From positions 49,536,501 to 49,600,500 of the forward strand of contig NC_089980.1 in assembly GCF_036417845.1 (NCBI RefSeq): 64,000 nt of DNA, written 5' to 3'. Made by a program: the position numbers and the translations under genes. Origin of the DNA: Apteryx mantelli (Eukaryota > Chordata > Aves > Apterygiformes > Apterygidae). Numbering within the stretch: position 1 is the first letter of the stretch; each line of letters begins with the position of its first letter. This document shows positions 23,421 to 38,280 of the stretch, in pieces. The notes beneath the pieces were generated by a model, which saw only the letters and a list, made by a program, of their open reading frames with translations, had not been told where the DNA came from and searched no databases.

Positions 23421-26400
23421 AGGGCCAGTGCCCACCATTGCACGGTCCTCCATGCTATTTAAATAGAGTTTTGCCAGGAATTACATAATTTCCTGCGTAT
23501 CTGAGCTTTAGAAAGTGAAAGAACATTTCATTCTAAATACCGTCACTGTGAAACGGCTAAAAAAGTCTTACTATCTAGTGATACTAAACAGAACTGCAGT
23601 TTCAATTCTAGATATATCTTTTAGCAGGCACGTTGACAATTCATGGTTCTTCAGACTCTAAAAACAACTATGAAAGTGGAGAAAATATAGATAAAAAAGG
23701 AATTAATATTCCAATATATTCATAAAAAGAAAGTTTTTATGAAATTCCTAGAACTAGAACCTTGTCCTTGCCACAGTGGATGCTTATTCGTCAGATGTTT
23801 AAATTTTGCAAAGCTCAGGTGGACGATTCCTCCTAACACACACTTATCCACCTCTCAAAGAAATAGTTATGATGTGCTCAATATTCATGGAAGCTCGAAA
23901 TTTCAAACAACCCATTGAGCAGAAATAGGACTTCCTTGCTCTAAAAAATAACTCGCTTTCTAATAACATTTGCTATTTGCAGGAAATAGAAATCCACAGT
24001 GCCTTTCAGCCATTTATTTCTGCGTTTTTATTGAATGTAGCTCTGAATAAAGTGGGTATAATAGATACCCAAGGGAACACACAAATACTCTATTGGGAAA
24101 ACAGCTGATGATACTCTCTGAACAAAGCTGATCCCTCTGAATGCTTATCTGTAGACTTGAACAGTTTATTAAAGTAACTAAATATTTCAAAGTACATATT
24201 TGACTGCATGAGGAGCATGGATTTGTTTCCTCTCAAATTTATAGAAGAAGTTTTGGTGAGAGTAGCATGGCAGCAAAAGGAAGAGGACCTAGCAGCAGCA
24301 GGAGAGACTGTTATCTTTCAGTCTTACAGTGGTCCCATTTCTTATTCCCTCAACCCCTCTGCACCCAAAACCTTTGTCTTTTCTGGTTGGGTGTCTGTGG
24401 TAGATCAGCCACATTTCTGAAACTGAAGAAAAGTGCAAAATACATTGTTGGCAAGCTCAGAGCTTTCTTATTACTTCCCTCCCCTGTCCCAACTGTGAAA
24501 TTTCATGTTCTCCAATATTTCTCTCCAGCATTAGATTTCTTGTGTTATTTTCCATATTACCTGATTCAACAGAGAATTTTAGAGCTCTTCTACAAATGCT
24601 AAGTTATTCCAAATGTTTACCAGGCTCTCCTAATAAATGCTTTTAAAAATCCTGTACCAGTCTCATTTAGGTTTTCATGCCAAATCCATACCCAAAATAT
24701 GAACAACCACCAGTTTTAAAATAGATATAAATATTGCTTATTGGGCTAATTTATTAAGAATCTTGTGTTTTTACAGTTGCCTTTGACTTGAAGTGAGTTC
24801 TTGCAAATATGAAGCAATGAGACAGCAATTCCACTCAGTCCACTACTTTTAACATGTTTCCAGTAATTTCACCAGGCCCTGTGCTTGCCCTGCCTCACCA
24901 GCCTAGGGGTTTGAATGCATGTCTTCTCCCCACGCTTGTTTTAACTTCCTCCAAGAATGAGGGCAACAGAAACAGTGTGTGAAAGCTAAAAAAAAAAAGG
25001 GAAAATCTTTCCTTCATTTCCAATAGGGAATGTTGCATACTCACAATGTCTACATCCTATTGTAGCAGCTGAGCCAGACCTTCACCAGCTGCTACAATAG
25101 CTCCTTTAGGACAGCATTATACCAAGTAAATAAATGTATTGGTCAAATCCTGGATTTTTGCACTCATTCGGTTTGATACCTTTAATCTAGCTGTAAAATC
25201 TTTTGTCACTTACAGCTATTATTAATATCAGCAAACAATATTTTGCCCTATCCTGCCCACGTTGTTGAGATTCCACTCATGACAATTGCTGTAAATCAAA
25301 GTGCTTTGTTTGCATCCCCTGCTCCAGCCTAGAGTTTCCTTTTGCTTTGAATAGTTTGTGGCCAGATGTCAGCACCTGTTTCCCCTTCTTCCCCCACCTC
25401 CTGATACACAGAGTTTGGGTGTCTTGGCTGTCTACAGGAACAGAACAAAATACGGAATGAGAAAGCACTTCAAAATGAAAACTCACTATTTTAAAATTTC
25501 CTGGCAACATATCTTGAAAAATGAAGGAAAAAAATGTTAACAGTTATGATGCAGATCAAATATTGGACCTGAACCACATGACTGTTTCCCTTCTAACTTA
25601 ATGCACAGACATCTCAGACCAAGAGTATGAGTGGGCTGAAACAACTAATCGTGTTTTGGCACAGACAAGTACAAAAGGAAACCCAGAACTACTAATTCAA
25701 CAGCTTGGAATATCAGCTGCCACATGCAAGATCTTTAAAGAGCTCCTCTGAAGAGAACATACCCTTTTCAACTTGTAATTTTTCATTTAAAAATGTCAAA
25801 AAATATCTCAGGGAAAAATATGGAAAAAAACAGCAATGTTGACATCGTCTGAATCCACTGAAGTCTCATAGAGGTAAGGTACCCTTACTTCTGCACCTAA
25901 GTAATTTCATCACATACATTCCTCTCAAATATCAGGGACCTATCACACATTTTGTATACTTTCTGTACATACATTTAGAAATTTTGTTCATCATTAAAAA
26001 AATCACTAAAATGGGAAAAGTGATGTAAAAGATCAAGTATTTTCAGGAGGCATAATAATGTCCTACAAAGCGCCGACCCTCCATGGTTTTGGGATTGCAG
26101 CATTTTGACACATCTTTATTGTGAACACTTGTTGAACATCTTCACTATGGGACTCCCTATGTGGATCTGTACAGACCAAATAACTGAAGACACAAATTTA
26201 TGTATTCATTTGCCCTTCACAAAGAAAGCAAGTAATAGCTATGATTCTGTAACTGGAGTCTACCTTTACTCCTCTGCCTAAATCCCTAACACCAAAATGT
26301 ATCACTGTGTGGCAGTGCCCTTTTCCACCAATATAACACAAAAGACCCCAGTGCATTTGGCATCTTCATTCCACCTTTGGGATCAACATCTGATTCAAGT

Positions 26401-29400
26401 GACTCAGTAACAGCTTCTTCAAAACAGAGTATTATCAAAACATTATCTGTTCACTCAAATGATACACAGCAACCAGACAAAAAATGAGAAAAAGACTATT
26501 CTTTACCTATGCTGTGTTTTCTCTTCAAATTTTGGGTAAATTCCATTGAGAGCAGATACCTCATTCCTCGATGTGTGGGAGGGAAACATCTTCTCTTCCT
26601 GCTTGTTCTCTTTCTTACCTTAGAGTCTGTGGATCCTATTCTTGGACCAGATGAAGAGATACCTCACAGAGTGGGCAGAGCCAGACAGTAGGCATACTCA
26701 CCACTAATAGCTCTACCATTGACCTCTTCGAGGCTGCTGGTATTTTCATCACAACCTTATCTGTTTTCTTTTTGAAAACGAAAGAAAAGCCTTTCTGGTG
26801 CAACTCTGAATAGCAATAAGCACCTAAATTGACATGATAGTTCCTTCATTTTCCATACGGAGAATAAATAAGCACTTAACCCAAGAAGCCCAAACTCTGT
26901 CCTCCCAAATAAGCTATCTGAAGGTATGATTTCATGAGACATGGGGAGTTCACTGAGGCTGAAAGGGGAGGATCGAGCCCTTTCTTCTATTCTTGCCCTT
27001 CTTTCTCTATTGCTGACTGCACATCCACCTTCCACCTTGTGCTGGCTCTGACATTCATTGTGAGCAGATTTGACTCACTGATGTAGCAAAAGATAATCCA
27101 TCAAAAGTGGATTGCTTTCTTCCATGTTAATAAGTTCAGCAAAGGGTCTGACAAGCACCTGAACCAACATAGGAAGGGAGCTGGACCGTGCAATTAGAAG
27201 TGAGGAAGAAATATGGAAGAAGGCAGAAAGCGTGAGACATTCTTTTGGAAGGTGAAAGCTCAGTTGTTGGCTGAGTCTGTAAATAAAACTCAGAAGAAAG
27301 AAAGGAAAAAATAGCAAAGGCAGTTTATAATGACAGAATCTCAAATCCTTCTCAATCCACAGGATGGCACTGGAACTGCCCAGGCAAGTATTTCCTGCTG
27401 CCCATGTACAGCTATGATGCTATGGATCTTTAAATGCTCCTCTCCTGCCTCAGCAAAGCTGCATTTGGGGAAAGTGACTGAACATACATTAAAAAGAGTT
27501 ACTAGGAAAAGGGAAGCACCTCTTCCCCTCAGCAATATTCCTCAATGTCAAGGCACTACTGACAGTGCTTAGCCTCTGGGACTATGCCTAAAGAGCTCTA
27601 GCAGAAAAGAAAACTTTACTTTTATATCCAACTGCCTGGATGTTGTTCTCCAGCCCACCCAGACACAGAAGTGGCCCTAGAGATCCACATATTTTAACCC
27701 TCAGACTTTTTTAACATTAATTATATCTAGAAATGAAGCCAGAATCCCTGAGAACACTCTGGCAGGAACAAAATACAATAATCCATCTGCCTAGCAACAC
27801 AGGTTGCCATGAATACTTCTCCCTGTGCTCCACACTCAGCATTGGCTCTCCACTGAATACAGAGCCAAGTTCAAGGGCCCTGTACTGGTAATGAAAGCCT
27901 GTTTCCTTGCATGAAGACCTTGGTTTCTATATCCAAGACACCTGTGTTCCTATGGAGTCTAGAAGCTGCCAGCCAGCAGCGTGCAATTCCTGCGTGAGGG
28001 AGACAGGATTTTCCGAGCAGCAAGACTTTGTCAGTGGAAGCACGCTTGCAGGAGACAAAAGTGACGATGTTGGCAGCCCCAAATAAATGCAAACACCATT
28101 TTTCCTTTCTCTGCTTCTTTTTTCAAAAATTCTTCACACTCGTTTCAATATCATAGCAAAAAGCCCCAGATAAAATACTATCAAATTATTCCATTTACAT
28201 ACTGAGGAAGAAAAGAAGAAAAATCCATGAGTGGTACTGAATACATGGAAATACTGTATGTAACCCCCAGCTTAGGAAGTCCTTGAGCTACAAACCATTT
28301 GCAGGAAACAGAAAGAGATAGCCATTTGCCTTGTTCTCCACTCAGCATCTGCTTTAGGCCACAGTTGGAAATAGGATACTCAAAGATATGGACCTCTGAT
28401 CTGACCCAGAAGGCTTGCTTTTATATTCTTCAAGAAGAGAAAGACTTTTCAATTGTGTGTTTTGTGTTTTTGTTTTTTTTTTAATTTAAGGGAGGCCCTC
28501 TGATAATATAGCTCTCTAGAAGATGTGGAAAACATATAAGAAAAAATAACCAGAATCATAGGTTTCAAACTAACAGTAGGACAATTACAGTTGAATGGGA
28601 ATATCGAACACAGATATTATGTTTGTGTGACAAATATTATGAATCTAGCCTTAAAAAATATCTCTTATTTTGTTGTTTGTCATATGATTAGATTCCATTC
28701 AGGGATGTAAAGGCCATGCCTTAGGTAAATATGCCCAAAGTACATTCTGCAAAGCCATCAGCCACAACACGGGGACAGTTAGCTTTGGGGTGTCGTAGAG
28801 AGAATTCTTATTTCTGTTAAGAGAGGAGGAACTAAGAGGTAAATGTTAAACATCTGAATGATTGAATATGGCACTTCATGGGTTCAGATAAGGCATAACA
28901 TAATACTTTTTAACACTCAGGAAAATCATCCCAGTGTATTCGTAATACAGTTACTTTCTTTTAGAACTTCCGTTAAGATCATTCGGGCATCAGGATATTG
29001 TTGCCCTCACTAGGTTAGTAATTACCAAAATCAAAATGAATCTGGGCATAAGAAAAACCACAGATGTAAGCATTATCCTGGATTTTTATGCCTTCTTCAG
29101 AATGCAAGTTTTCATTTATTAAAAAAAAATCTAGACCATCTGCCTGTGAATATATGTTTGGAGGATTTATGTCACATCCTTTTAAATCTACACTAGTAGA
29201 CTAAGGGAGAAAATCATGTTCTCTCAGAAGTCCCATTGACTTAATATGTTGAGATTTCACTTTACAAGTCTGACCCACTACCTGCTCATGTTAACTTCCG
29301 ATTCAGTGGGAGTAAGGTTAGGGTCTGTACGCTTGATATTAGTTTGATTCGCAATTCATTCATCTCCCACTGACACAAATGGCACAGGATTAAGACTAGT

Positions 29401-32400
29401 ATTATAGCTTCATCTCAATGCTCATTCATCTCAGCATAGCTTGTTTTTTAGGTTCCTGACATTTTATTATTGCCTAAAAATAAGCTTTAACTTTGCAGAA
29501 GTTAAATTCATTTCCCTATTTAAATAATGTTAAGTTCCTGCTAAATGGAGATATTAGTCAAAATGTCTGATTTGTAAACTTTCCTCTGTAGACTTACTAT
29601 TGTGAAATGAAACTCATTTTGAAATAAAAAATATAAAGTCTAATACTTTGTTGCTAGAAGAGGTAAAAAAGGAACAGAACTAAAACACTTTCAAGGAATA
29701 TTACCTCTACCTTTAGAATAAGAAAGAAATTGAACCCCTATTTGATTCCTCAGGAGGGATACAGGAGTTTAATGCACTATGGTCAGAAGATAGATAACTG
29801 TATTGAAAACCTAATCTATACTCAGAGCATGCTGGCTGTGAATGTAAAATATTCATACCACAATAGACTTTGTTACAGTGTCAAAAGCTGAAGTTCAGCC
29901 AGTTTTACCAGCAAGAGTTGACATTTTGGTGTATTCCTCATTCTAGGAAACTGGAAAAATAAGGTATTAAAAGTGCTCCTCTTGTTGGAAACTTTACCAG
30001 AGTAACTATTTAGATTTATCATAAATCTAGAAATAGAAAGGGTTTGTCTGTTGGGCCATTTAGACACAATAACTCAGACTAAGAGGAGGTAATTAATACT
30101 CAGGATTAGTTGAGGGTTTTCAGCAGTGCTGTGCCAGAGTAAGCAGGGGCACCACCTGCTTTTGTAGCACCTTCGCTGCCCTGCCCCAAGGAGAACATGG
30201 CCCTGAAAGGATCAGAGTAGGAAACCGATTCAGCTAAAAAATGTCCTTTTTTGTTGTGGTGGTTGCCAGGTTGTGAGCTGGGCTAGCGCAGCAGAAGGGA
30301 CTGCATTAGAACAAGCAGCCAGGGGCTTTGGGAACACAGAGCAGCCACTGAGCACCAGCCTGAGGCTTTCGGCACAATCCTCCACTGGCACGCGGAGGGG
30401 ACTTCTGGTCCATAGCTGGCTTGCGCTCTTTCAACTCAGGCGCATGCCATCCTGAACTAGCTGCAGTCATGCTCTGCTCACGTAGAGGCACACAAAGTAA
30501 GTAAAAGCAGGGCATGAAGGGAAAAGAAGCATCATTTATTAGACTACCTGCCAGAGTTGGGGAAAAAAAGACAGGTTTTTGGACATACGAGCCCTTTTTC
30601 AGGTCTGAAATAAAACTTGCATTCCTTGAACAGAATACAGTGGCAACTATTTTCAAACAAATTTAGCTTTATTATGTTAAATCATTTGAACTATTGGAGA
30701 GAAATGGCAAGCGGGTACCCACAGGGTAAAGGTGAATGCCTGCAAAGGAAGATGTGGTAAGGACGTTAGCCTTGTGGGGCAGAGGGACAAGAAATTATCA
30801 CTTGCAGAGCCCTAAGGGGTGGGGAAAACTGCAATGTGCTAAACTGTTTCTAATAGATAGTGTGCATAGATGCAGATAAAGGAGATTTAACAGGAAGAGG
30901 GTACTTAAATATCCTGATAAAGCCATTTTTTTTATCTTAGGGTTGGACATTCAGAGCAGTATTGCTTCAGGATTTATGCAGCTGTTCAGTGAACTACAAC
31001 CAGGAAAATGAAAAACAACCTGAAAAATAATGCAGGAAAAACAGGCAACAAAATATTAATGGGTTGTTTCTCTACCAGGTAAGTTATGGTTTGCTGAGTA
31101 GCCATACAAACACTTGCACAGCACAATGCGGGAAGTGACAACAGCTTAAGCCACTTGCCTTACGCACAGTTAGTTGTGAAACTGTGCCCTCAGCACTCTT
31201 TATGCTTTTTTGGCTATTATTAAAATAAAAAAATAAGGCCAATTAGGATAAGAAATTGAGCAATACTTAGGAAAATTACACAATTCTCCACAGAGGGAAT
31301 GGGCTGGATGATGCTGAGGATTTCTTTTGTTCCTAATGATCATTTTGACGTAGTCCAGTGGACATCTATATATATCTAAGTAAAATCCTTTGCATAACTT
31401 TTTCCTAGTTTTATGTCATTAGCACCATGGTTTACTATCAGGGATAGGATAGCTATGTAAATAAGTTTTAAAATGGTATTATTTACAGTTTGAGATAGTT
31501 ATTTTTATTTTCTTATAATTGCTAATTGAAATATATGGTTAAATCAGAACATTTCTTTTATCTGTTTTATATATGCTTTCATGATACGGAAGTGTTTTTT
31601 GGCATTGCTGAATACATGATCTCCATCTTGAGAGGTACAGTTACTGTGAGTTTAGATTAACTCAGCCAAACACAGGGTCTAAAAGGGAGGGTAGGTTTTA
31701 ACTAAAGCACAAAATCCAGAAGCCTGAAGAACAAACCTTGCTGCAGTGATTTGAGGCATTACTTTTTTCTCTCAGTGAGCTTACCTTCCACTGCTGGCTG
31801 GCATCACCCCTGCTCTGTAACACAAGAATCAGAAAGGGACAAACGCAGGTGCTCCAGGTACACCTTCTCCCTCTTTTCGCCTCACCCTGGTTGTTCAGCA
31901 CAGCACAGCACACTTGATACTTTAAATTGATAAGCTAAAGCTGTGACCCAGGGAGTCACACATCCGATTTTGTCACTTCTCATGCAGTACAGCTGCTGGG
32001 AAAACAAGGTCTTAAACCACTGCAACTAAACCAGACAGAATCTGTCAGTGAATTTACTTATGTTGTTTCTCTGTTGCTAGACTGCAACTTCTTTTAACCC
32101 CCATTTTGCAAACACACATGTAAGTGATTTTGCATCTGTAATCATTTACAGGATTGAGACCAAACTTCCAAAAGCTTCAGATGTCACTGAAAAGTGACAT
32201 CATATCATCCTTTTATTGCACATGGGCTGAATAAGCAGTGTTAGTATTGTATATTTTGAACAGTCTTTAGGATAGTATTTATACCTCTCTCCCCATCCCC
32301 ACTGCAAGTAGTTTGTCTCTTTAGATATAGTGTGGAACATCCAAGACATGCTGGAAATAAGAGATTGGAGAGAGAACTGAAACACAATATTAAAGAGTTG

Positions 32401-34830
32401 GAGCTTAATTTGTAGCCACAGATACAAGCAAGTGTAGCAGCTACCTGTAGAGCACATACCAAGAAAGGAGGAGTGTGGGAGGAATGAGTGGTCTAGGGCA
32501 GATGACATACCCAAGGGCCTTTTGAAAAGGTTCTCTTTTTGTGTGCTTTGTGCCTCGTAAACATCCAAAGGTGATCTTGGAAGCACACGTATCCCTGGAG
32601 CCTTCCATTCCATGGCATCTGCACTCCTCCTCTTTCTCATACTGAAATTTTTGCATGATAGGAGAAGTCCATATTTCACAAAGATGTAGATAGACAAGCC
32701 CATGATCTCCTCCAAATCACAAGACACTACTGGCCTATCTTGCTGATCTCTAGTCCTACCACCAGGAAGTTTAACAAGGTCGAATAGGAAGGTGGTGCAG
32801 TAGCATGTTCTCCCTTTTGACTGATGGTCAAATATAAACACCCCTGGTCTCACTAGCAAGCCTGCATGGCTATAGTAGTCTTTTCAGTAAGCAGTTCATC
32901 TGCAAAACCTTCCGGAATGGCTACCAGAAATCTGCCAAGATGCTCAAGAACTGATCTGGTAGCCATGGAGATAATATACATGATTCTTCTGATCTAAAAT
33001 GTTAGAAGTCTGAGAATTCCTTATTCTCCTAAACAACTCTAGCAGCCAAAATTTTCAGCACATTTTCAGAAGTCTAGTTTCCAGAGTGACTGAAAATCTC
33101 CTCAGTAAACATGACACAGTCCCAGGCAGATTAAAAGAAGTCGTCTTTGTGGGATTACCTTGATTCAACAGTAGAAGGAAGAAGCTGATTTTAGAGCTCT
33201 CTTTTTATCGCTTTCCAACTTATACTCATTGCCATAAAATAGGAATGCATAAAGTTATCAGCCTTGAGCTACTGGCTTCCGTATAGATTTGAGAAATGAG
33301 AAACGCAGAGGAAAATCTCTGATTTCAGACTTTGGAAATAGTGAATACTCATCTCTTTTTCTCAGTAGGGACAATCTTTATTAATATCAGAGTAACATAG
33401 GGAAAAAAAGCTCCATAAATTCACAGATCACTCAGAGCTCCAGGGCTGGCATTTGGATCTGCATAAGATGTGGCTGGTTGTGAAAGTCTTGGTGCCATTA
33501 GCAGCAACCTGACGGTTCTTGATTTTGGGAAGATGTCTTCTGCTGCTTTTGAGACACCCATCCCCAATTCTTTTGTCCTTTCTACCAACATCCTTCAATA
33601 ATCTGGTGATTGTATGTAGTAGATAACAGTTGGTTTTATATTAAGGATAATATTTCAAAGGCAAACTTGGCATATAATGTCTGCTTTTTGTCAACTTGGC
33701 AATTATATATAATCACATGGAATTAATCCATTTAACTGTGTATCATCACTTGGAAATCAAGAATAAAAGTGCTGATATCTGGAAGCAGGAGAAAGCATGT
33801 GTGATATCTGTTGAGAAAGACAGATAACTGCACTGGAAAGAGAAAAAGATTTGTGAGATATTAGCATTAGAAGAAGAATTAGAATGAAACCTAAATGAGA
33901 GGATTTCAAAATAGAACAGAAATGTGGAATAGAAGTGAGAAAACACAATCAAATGCTTGAAAACAGAAGCATCAGAAAACAAAAGGATGAAAGAAAAAGC
34001 ACATATGGATTATCCAATAGAAAAGTTGTATTTGTCAGCTTTGGAGTGTTAAGTTTTGAAAAACTGAAAAGAGAGGAGGATCTGGTGATCCCAAATATCT
34101 GCAGATCTAAATGGCTAATGGAAAAATCCCAGTCTTGAGGCATATACTCGTACTCAATTCCAGTCATGAGGCTTATACATATACTTAGCTTTACCTCACA
34201 CAAGTAACACCAGTGAGTTCAGCAGCAAGCTCCGATAGTGTAAGTCACACTTCTCCCTCTCTACACCCCCAGTTTCAACAGATGCAGCCACAGTAAAGAC
34301 TGGAAAAAAGAAGACAGAAATCAAATGTAATCTCCAATTCAGAGAAAATATCAGACTGCCAAAAATACTAAAATAAAATTCCTCTCCATTTTCTTTACAA
34401 ATGCAGTTCCAAATATACCTAAAGAGCAGAAAGGGGGGAGTTAACATACTGTCACCCAGTATTAACAATGTTATTGTAAAATATAGGCTGTTTGTATTTT
34501 AAGAGATTTTTGTTCCCTGCAACAAGCAATGTCATTGCTTATTAAAATACTGTGTTCCATAATTTTCCTTTTCTTAATTTTAAGGACTTTCCCATTTTCA
34601 CTATTGCCTAGAATAACAAAATCTCAGAGGAGATTCCAGGAGAAGCATTAATAAATTGGTTTAACAAACTTGAACAAAGAAGCAAAGCCAGTTTCAAATT
34701 TCAACAAAACTGATTAAAATCCAGAACACACTCTGGAAGAGCAAAGTGTTATTCAGTGTATTTGTAAACTTCACTTTATTCAAAGCTGTTCTGGATATCG
34801 CCCAAGAAAGCACCCTCTGGTACCACCACA
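23421..34830. other. Intergenic DNA between EFCAB2 and HNRNPU, first part
   Basis: AT-rich sequence with no gene I can support. It contains a perfect 15-bp hairpin at 25057-25100 and an unexplained 219-codon open frame on the minus strand (32200-32859). A diverged tandem duplication of about 35 bp lies at 34131-34185. Confidence 0.65.
25057..25100. repeat. Perfect 15-bp inverted repeat with 14-nt loop
   Basis: CTATTGTAGCAGCTG (25057-25071) and its exact reverse complement (25086-25100) flank a 14-nt spacer. Pairing stops at both outer ends. The hairpin is too short for a typical miRNA precursor. Confidence 0.9.
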
Positions 34831-35162
34831 CTTGGCTGTTGGCAGCACCCCAGCTCAGGCACTTGGGCTCCTCGCTGCCCCATCAGCCCTCCTTGTCCAG
34901 CCTGCCCAGGTGGGTTATTTAATCACTTGCACTTTGCACTTTCCTCCTGCCTTTCTGCCTGTGAGCCAGGGGCCAGAGTGCTCAGGCTTGGCCAGGTGTT
35001 GTCCAGGGCAGTGTTTCTGGAGCAGCCCTCACTGGGTTGGGAACAGATGGAGGTCCTCGCCCTGTCTCGCACAGGCCACTGTGTGCCTGTTAATGACCCT
35101 TGCCAGCATCGGTCAGGGTCAAGCCAGACATCGCAGTGCTCCAGCAAAGGGGATTTCTGTCT

Positions 35163-35230
35163 AATTATGATATTATTATATCATATTATTGATATGATTA
35201 TGATCATAATGATATGCCATCATAATGACA
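35163..35230. repeat. AT-rich palindromic simple sequence
   Basis: ATAT/GAT-type units with a perfect 14-bp palindrome, ATTATGATCATAAT, at 35197-35210, and GATATG direct repeats on each side. Confidence 0.75.
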
Positions 35231-38200
35231 TGGAATTACGATAAGCCAAAGTACCTTGAAAGGTCACCCCAGTGAGGCTACTTGCAGAGAGAAAGTATTT
35301 GAAACACACACAAATAGGGGAGGGAATATAGGGCAAATGATGAACACAGCAAGGAAGAAGTGCAAAGGAACAGTGAAAGAACAAAGGAAATAATGAGTGA
35401 GAAATTACCAGAAGCATCTCTTCATAATAAGGGTTCTTCAAATAAACAATAGACCAAATTCACTAAAGCTGGTTTCTGATTTATTGCTGGTTGCTAAAGC
35501 ACACCATTAAGTACAAACTTGCATTGTCAAGCCTAAGGACTTGGACAGTGATTGCTAGAGCTAGTTTCTATGGAGTTAAAAAAACCTCTTGGCTTTTGTG
35601 ATGAGTCCAGCTTCACTCTAAGATTAGACAGAAAAATAGAAGATGAAGGGAAAAAGTTCGTTTTGAAAATTCATTTAAAGATTTGCCATCTGAAAGCCAT
35701 GTATTCATTTCATTTAAAGCAGATCAATTATAGCATTAATTATTTTCTCATGTAATTGCTTCTTTTTCAAGTCTTTTATGTTTTTTTTTTTATTTTTACC
35801 CTTAATTGCCTTTTGTGTGTCAGTACATTATAATTTCATAGTGCTGTCCATAGCTAGAATATTTGAGCATTTTCCACATAAAACAGACCGGCAATAAAAA
35901 GATCCTTCTAGATCCTGAGGACATTCTGATTCTTCTCTGTTTTGAAGGTGCAAGAGCTGTGCATGGGGTAAATGTGTCTTTTTTTCATTCCTTTTAACGG
36001 TACTCTTGGTTTTAAGTCTTGAGTTTGTAAATGTTATGATAGACAAGTGCATTATTGTCACTTAGCAACCAGCTTTTATTTTATTTCAGAAACCCTGTCC
36101 TGTATTTGATAATAGATTGCTAAAGCAGTTCCTTGTTATGACTAGCATGCTGCGCTCTCCTAGCTTATTTATTTGCTTTTATTTAAGTTTTGCTGTTGGT
36201 AATCTCTTACTTTGGTGGTAAGTGGGGAGGGAAGGGAAGCAGGAAAACCAAGCGCAGGTGCCTCCTCTCATATAGGAATAGCCAGGCAGTTTTGTTTTCT
36301 TTTGTATGAAAAAGAACTCATAAAATCCAGAATCTCATTTGGGCCCTGACCCTGTAGTGAACTCAGCAGAGTCACAGGGGTCCCGGGACATGGGAAAAGC
36401 TACAGGACAGAGAGCCTTGGACTGTAAACAGTGCTAATTGACACTGCTGCAGAAAACAGTTTGGTTGGATGTTATTTAAAATTATACTTTGCTTTATGCT
36501 CGGTATCAGAACATTTTACCCGCATGGCTTAGGAGATTGTTAAATACTGGGCCGAGAGCTTCACAGAGGAAGCCCACTAGCAAACTTTCCCTGCTCCCAC
36601 TGCCCGTGGTTTTGCTGGCACTGTTTCTTTAAAGCAGCGTGACCTGATGGGATACCCGGCTGGGTTTAAAATACCTGCTGCAAGGGCTGCCCCCTCCTGC
36701 AGGAGGCCTGCGGCAGGGTCCCTAGGCTATGGATGGGGAGCAGCAAGGTTAAGTGCCCCTGCTTTTGTTCTTGTGGTTATTGTTAAGCAGGACGGGCTGC
36801 TTTGTGCTGACAGGAGTAAGTTAGTAGGGGGCTTGCTGAGCTTCTGGATGCTACCTCGGGAATTACCTGTAGCCCGTCGTTAGCAGTCCGTTTGCCGTTT
36901 TGACAGAAAAGTTTCTTTTGTTGCTGAATCTGTTGTATGAAATGACGCTGGTTTTCTGCACCCTGAATATAAGGAGAGGCTGAGCAGACTTACTCCAGCA
37001 GAGTGGGTTAAAGAACAGTCTGTGAAAGTTGTCCTGGTACAAAATGGCTTTTTAAGTATACTATTTCATGGGATAAAGTGCAGTTTCCTAAAAATCTCCC
37101 TGAACTCTCATTTCTTTGTACTGCTTCTCTATATTTCTTTATTTAAAGATGCTATAGCATACATCCTTAAAGTTATATGCCATTAATACTTGTGCTCTTA
37201 TTTGTTAATATATAGTTAAATTTTACTGAGCTTTCTAAGTCAACACATGTATGCCTGGAGGAGAGAGGGTGGAAAGGGTGGTTCTTCTCTCACCATTTAT
37301 GCTGAGTGGTTTTCCTCTTTTCTCGTCTGTGTTTACTTATTCTGAGGCGTAACAGGGAATTGTAGCTAGACTTCTGGAGTGCTGTTTGCAAAGGTAAGAG
37401 TGAAGAAATCCAACATCAAGACTGTGGGGAAAGGTGGCTTTGTGCTTTCCTGGCTGTGGGCTTTCTGGAGCCACCTTAGCAGCCCTCCGGATCTTGTAGC
37501 AACCACCCTGTAGGGCTGCCAGAGCAGTGCCTATGCAGAGAGAGCTCTCTGGGATCTAACTGTTCATTTTTTCCTGTATTGGGCATGTTTCCCATGTAGG
37601 AAGTAGTGCTGGGGAGAAGTTTAAGAGGTTGCTCCTGTCTGTGTACTCTTCTCCTGAGGCTGTACAATTTAAGAGCAGATAAACCAGCAGCTTCAGGAAG
37701 TGGGGGGGAGGGGAGGAAATCACCTTCCTATTGCTGGGATATGTAAATTCATGAAAACTCCATACTTCAGTTGTGTGGCATGCCTACATTAGGAAAACAG
37801 CCATCTCGAAAACATGTTAACCTGTATTCATGCACACTTGAAAACTGCTTGCTTACTCAGTTTTACTAATCTCAGATTTGAGGTATGGGGTTGGACAACG
37901 GTAGTAACTTGCAATTAGCATACACCATTCTTTTAAATGTTAGGTGGCTTGTGTGTTTGTTTAGCAAGGCTTTCCCAGGCTGGAAACCATTCTTTCTGAA
38001 TGGAGATGGGGGGATAGAGCAGACAGCCTAACCCCTGGCAGTGTCTGGGTGCCACAGGTGGTGTATGGCAGGCTCCCCTTCTTGTCTGTACCATAGTGAG
38101 AGGGAAGAGAAAGGCATATTGAATAGACTCAAAGAGTATAATGATGATAGGAAGTGCCGTGTCTGGTGAGCAGTGTGTATGGTGTAGAGCATGCAGGGCA

Positions 38201-38280
38201 CTAGAACGTGAGGGAGCAAGGGAAGGAAAAGCTGAGAGGGCAGTCATCTGAACATTAAATGTCTGTAACTTGCTGTATTT

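Noticed and set aside
22311..23466. Several long open frames on both strands in the EFCAB2 CpG island
   Set aside because: All are Arg/Ala/Pro/Gly low-complexity products of GC-rich sequence; only the nine-codon exon 1 with a proper donor joins to a real downstream exon.
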